Assembly (NCBI RefSeq): GCF_963678635.1
Contig: NC_087067.1
Location: 60,064,594 to 60,128,593, forward strand
DNA: 64,000 nucleotides
Reading direction: 5' to 3'
DNA from: Symsagittifera roscoffensis
Lineage: Eukaryota; Xenacoelomorpha; Acoela; Convolutidae
This document shows, piece after piece, positions 60,201-64,000 of this stretch. The position numbers and the translations under genes are program-made. Below the pieces are notes generated by a model. The model ran no database searches, was not told where the DNA came from, and worked only from the letters and a program-made list of their open reading frames with translations. Each line of letters begins with the position of its first letter. Positions within the stretch are counted from its first letter, which is position 1.

Positions 60201-61450
60201 TCAAAAATGGCTAGTTGAATAGTCGAAATATTTCCGAAGAAAGAAAAATCAACCCTGAGCACAAAAACTTGTATACTTTGTATCGAAAGTGGGAATAATT
60301 AAAAAATTTCGTCAAAAATAGCAAGTTAAAAAGTCGAAACTCGTCTGAAGAAAACAAAATCCAACCCGAGCACAAATACTCCGTTACTTTGTATCGAAAG
60401 TCAGAATAACATAAAAAAATTCCATCAAAAATGGCTAGTTAAAAAGACGAAATTTGTCTGAAGAAATAAAATCCACCCCGAGCACAAATATTCCGTTACT
60501 TTGTATCGAAAGTGGGAATAACAAAAAAATCCGTCAAAAATGGCTAGTTGAATAGTCGAAATATTTCCGAAGAAAGAAAAATCAACCCTGAGCACAAAAA
60601 CTTGTATACTTTGTATCGAAAATGGGAATAATTAAAAAATTTCGTCAAAAATAGCTAGTTAAAAAGTCGAAACTCGTCTGAAGAAAACAAAATCCAACCC
60701 GAGCACAATTACTCCGTTACTTTGTATCGAAAGTCAGAATAACAAAAAAAATTCCATCAAAAATGGGTAGTTAAAAAGACGAAATTTGTCTGAAGAAATA
60801 AATTCCTCCCCGAGCACAAATATTCCGTTACTTTGTATCGAAAGTGGGAATAACAAAAAAATTCCGTTAAAAATAGCTAGTTAAAAAGTCGAAACTCGTC
60901 TGAAGAAAACAAAATCCAACCCGAGCACAAATACTCCGTTACCTTGTATCGAAAGTCAGAATAGCAAAAAAAAATTCCGTCAAAAATGGCAAGTTAAAAA
61001 GACGAAATTTGTCTGAAGAAATAAAATCCTCCCCGAGCACAAATATTCCGTTACTTTGTATCGAAAGTGGGAATAATCAAAAAATTCCGTCAAAAATAGC
61101 TAGTTAAAAAGTCGAAACTCGTCTGAAGAAAACAAAATCCAACCCGAGCACAAATACTCCGTTACCTTGTATCGAAAGTCAGAATAACAAAAAAAATTCC
61201 GTCAAAAATGGCTAGTTAAAAAGACGAAATTTGTCTGAAGAAATAAAATCCACCCCGAGCACAAATATTCCGTTACTTTGTATCGAAAGTGGGAATAACA
61301 AAAAAATCCGTCAAAAATGGCTAGTTGAATGGTCGAAATGTTTCCGAAGAAAGAAAAATCCACCCTGAGCACAAAAACTTGGTTACTTTGTATCGAAAGT
61401 CGGAATAACAAAAAAAATTCCGTCAAAAATGGCTAGTTAAAAAGTCGAAA
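57201..61450 (+). repeat. Satellite block G, 333 bp trimer units
   Basis: Monomers with AAACTCGTCTGAAGAAAACA, AAAAAGACGAAATTTG, and ATATTTCCGAAG with CAACCCTGAGC. Marker AACTTGTATAC is found at about 57,941, 58,494, 59,270, 59,934, 60,267 and 60,600, that is spacings of 553, 776, 664, 333 and 333 bp (5, 7, 6, 3 and 3 monomers). The last two are consecutive trimers. No gene is present. Confidence 0.9.
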
Positions 61451-64000
61451 TTTGTCTGAAGAAAAAAATTCCACCCCCAGCACAAATATTCCGTTACTTT
61501 GTATTGAAAGTGGGAATAACAAAAAAAATACGTCAAAATTGAATAGTTGAATAGTCGAAATATGTCTGAAGAAAGAAAAAGCCACCCCAAGCACAAATAC
61601 ACCGTTACTTTGTATGGAAAATCAGAATAACAAAAAAAATTCGGTCAAAAATGGCTAGTTAAAAAGACGAAATTTGTCTGAAGAAATAAAATCCACCCCG
61701 ATCACAAATTTTCCGTTACTCTGTATCGAATGTCGGAATAACAAAAAAAAATCCGTCAAAAACGGCTAGTTAAAAAGTCGAAATTTGTTTGAAGAAAAAA
61801 ATTCTACCCCGAGCACAAATATTTCGTTACTTTGTATCGAAAGTCGGAATAACAAAAAAATTCCATCAAAAATGGCTAGTTGAATAGTCGAAATATGTCC
61901 GAAGAAAGAAAAATCCACCCCGAGCACAAAAACTCGGTTACTTTGTATCGAAAGTCGGAATAACAAAAAAAATTCCGTCAAAAATGGCCAGTTAAAAAGT
62001 CGAAATTTGTCTGAAGAAAAAAATTCTACACCGAGCACAAATATTCCGTTACTTTTGTATCGAAAGTCGGAATAACAAAAAAAATCCGTCAAAAATGGCT
62101 AGTTAAAAAGTCGAATTTTGTCTGAAGAAAAAAAATTCTACCCCCAGCACAAATATTCCGTTACTTTGTTTCGAAAGTGGGAATAACAAAAAAAAATCCG
62201 TCAAAATTGAATAGTTGAATAGTCGAAATATGTTTGAAGAAAGAAAAAGCCACCCCAAGCACAAATACTCCGTTACTTTGTATCGAAAGTCAGAATAACA
62301 AAAAAACTTCCTTCAAAAATGGCTAGTTAAAAAGACGAAATTTGTGTGAAGAATCGAAAGTCGGAATAACAAAAAAACTCCGTCAAAAATGGCCAGTTAA
62401 AAAGTCGAAATTTGTCTGAAGAAAAAAATCTACACCGAGCACAATTATTCCGTTACTTTGTATCGAAAGTCGGAATAACAAAAATATTCTGTCAAAAAAG
62501 GCTAGATAAAAAGTCGAAATTGTCTGAAGAAAAAATCCACCCCGAGCACAAATATTCCGTTACTTTGTATCGAAAGTCGGAATAACAAAAAAAATCCGTC
62601 AAAAATGGCTAGTTGAATAGTCGAAATATGTCCAAAGAAAGAAAAATCCACCCCGAGCACAAAAACTCGGTTACTTTGTATCGAAAGTCGGAATAACAAA
62701 AAAATTCCGTCAAAAATGGCCAGTTAAAAAGTCGAAATTTGTCTGAAGAAAAAAATTCTACCCAGAGCACAAATATTACGTTACTTTTGTATCGAAAGTC
62801 GGAATAACAAAAAAAGTCCGTCAAAAATGGCTAGTTGAAAAGTCGAAATTTGTCTGAAGAAAAAAAATTCTACCCCCAGCACAAATATTCCGTTACTTTG
62901 TATCGAAAGTGGGAATAACAAAAAAAATCCGTCAAAATTGAATAGTTGAATAGTCGAAATATGTCTGAAGAAAGAAAAAGCCACCCCAAGCACAAATACT
63001 CCGTTACTTTGTATGGAAAGTCAGAATAACAAAAAAACTTCCGTCAAAAATGGCTAGTTAAAAAGACGAAATTTGTCTGAAGAAATAAAATTCTACCCCG
63101 AGCAGAAATATTCCGTTACTTTGTATCGAAAATCGGAATAACAAAAAAAACTCCGTCAAAATTGAATAGTTGAATAGTCGAAGTATGTCTGAAGAAAGAA
63201 AAAGCCACCCCGAGCACAAATTCTCCGTTACTTTGTATCGAAAGTCAGAATAACCAAAAAAAATCCGTCAAAAATGGCTAGTTAAAAAGAAGAAATTTGT
63301 CTGAAGAAATAAAATCCACCCCGAGCACAAATATTCCGTTACTTTGTATCGAAAGTCGGAATAACAAAAAAATTCCGTCAAAAATGGCTAGTTGAATAGT
63401 CGAAATATGTCCGAAGAAAGAAAAATCCACCCCGAGCACAAAAACTTGGTTACTTTGTATCGAAAGTCGGAATAACCAAAAAAATTCCGTTAAAAATGGC
63501 CAGTTAAAAAGTCGAAATTTGTCTGAAGAAAAAAATTCTACCCCGAGCACAAATATTCCGTTACTTTTGTATCGAAAGTCGGAATAACAAAAAAAATCCG
63601 TCAAAAATGGCTAGTTAAAAAGTCGAAGTTTGTCTGAAGAAAAAAACTCTACCCCGAGCACAAATATTCCGGGACTTTGTATCGAAAGTCGGAATAACAA
63701 AAAAATTCCGTCAAAAATGGCTAGTTGAATAGTCGAAATATGTCCGAAGAAAGAAAAATCCACCCCGAGCACAAAAACTTGGTTACTTTGTATCGAAAGT
63801 CGGAATACCAAAAAAGTTCTGTCAAAAAGGGCTAGTTAAAAAGTCGAAATTTGTCTGAAGAAAAAAATTCTACCCCGAGCACAAATATTCCGTTACTTTG
63901 TATCGAAAGTCGGAATAACAAAAAAATTCCGTCAAAAATGGCTAGTTGAATAGTCGAAATATGTCCGAAGAAAGAAAAATCCACCCCGAGCACAAAAACT
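61451..64000 (+). repeat. Satellite block H, mixed monomers to window end
   Basis: Monomers similar to block F, with CACCCCCAGCAC and CACCCCAAGCAC variants and one severely shortened monomer at about 62,341. The array runs off the end of the window without a boundary. No gene is present; 108-codon minus-strand frames at 61766 and 63278 are repeat translations. Confidence 0.9.
62331..62400 (+). repeat. Truncated satellite monomer
   Basis: TTTGTGTGAAGAA joins directly to TCGAAAGTCGGAATAAC at about 62,353, so the A-run, the CCACCCCGAGCACAAAT part and the left arm of the dyad are missing (about 50 bp). Confidence 0.8.

Overview
This 64 kb window is eukaryotic, almost certainly from an invertebrate animal: it is AT-rich tandem satellite DNA plus remains of a BEL/Pao LTR retrotransposon, a superfamily known only from metazoans. 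I cannot name the species. I see no intact host gene, rRNA, tRNA, operon or CRISPR array. Everything outside the retroelement pieces is one satellite family of about 109-112 bp per monomer, always head to tail in the same orientation, roughly 53 kb and about 480 monomers.

Layout. 1-4661: satellite block A1, in which eight-monomer units of about 886 bp repeat. 4662-6010: a 1.35 kb fragment of retroelement gag. 6011-10272: satellite block B1, with a 223 bp dimer periodicity and a 999 bp tandem duplication. 10273-15957: block A2. 15958-17306: second, nearly identical gag fragment. 17307-22870: block B2. Large parts of the second A-fragment-B set repeat the first at an offset near 11,296 bp (shrinking to about 10,407 bp toward the end), so the array was enlarged by a multi-kilobase segmental duplication that carried the retroelement fragment along. 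22871-31160: an 8,290 bp BEL/Pao element inserted into a satellite monomer, bounded by a perfect 5 bp target duplication (AAACT). 31161-64000: only satellite, made of successive subfamily blocks with higher-order repeats from 221 bp to about 2.9 kb.

The BEL/Pao copy has a 301 bp 5' LTR, a tRNA-type primer binding site 3 nt after it, a very long (2.28 kb) leader with two minisatellites (46 bp and 18 bp), then decayed gag, protease, reverse transcriptase and RNase H in the canonical order. Integrase (except an N-terminal remnant), the polypurine tract and the first 60% of the 3' LTR are lost in one deletion. Multiple frameshifts and stops make it non-functional. Three defects in gag are shared between this copy and the two gag fragments, which suggests that the fragments descend from the same already broken lineage rather than from independent transpositions.

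The many 60-130 residue open frames inside the satellite, mostly on the minus strand, are a by-product of the 111 bp (37-codon) monomer and are not annotated as genes. The points that most deserve checking are the layered higher-order structure, the conserved 30 bp dyad in most monomers, the 13 bp triplication at the fragment junction, the in-frame 173 bp duplication inside reverse transcriptase, the palindromic CRE-like site in the LTR, and the leader minisatellites.
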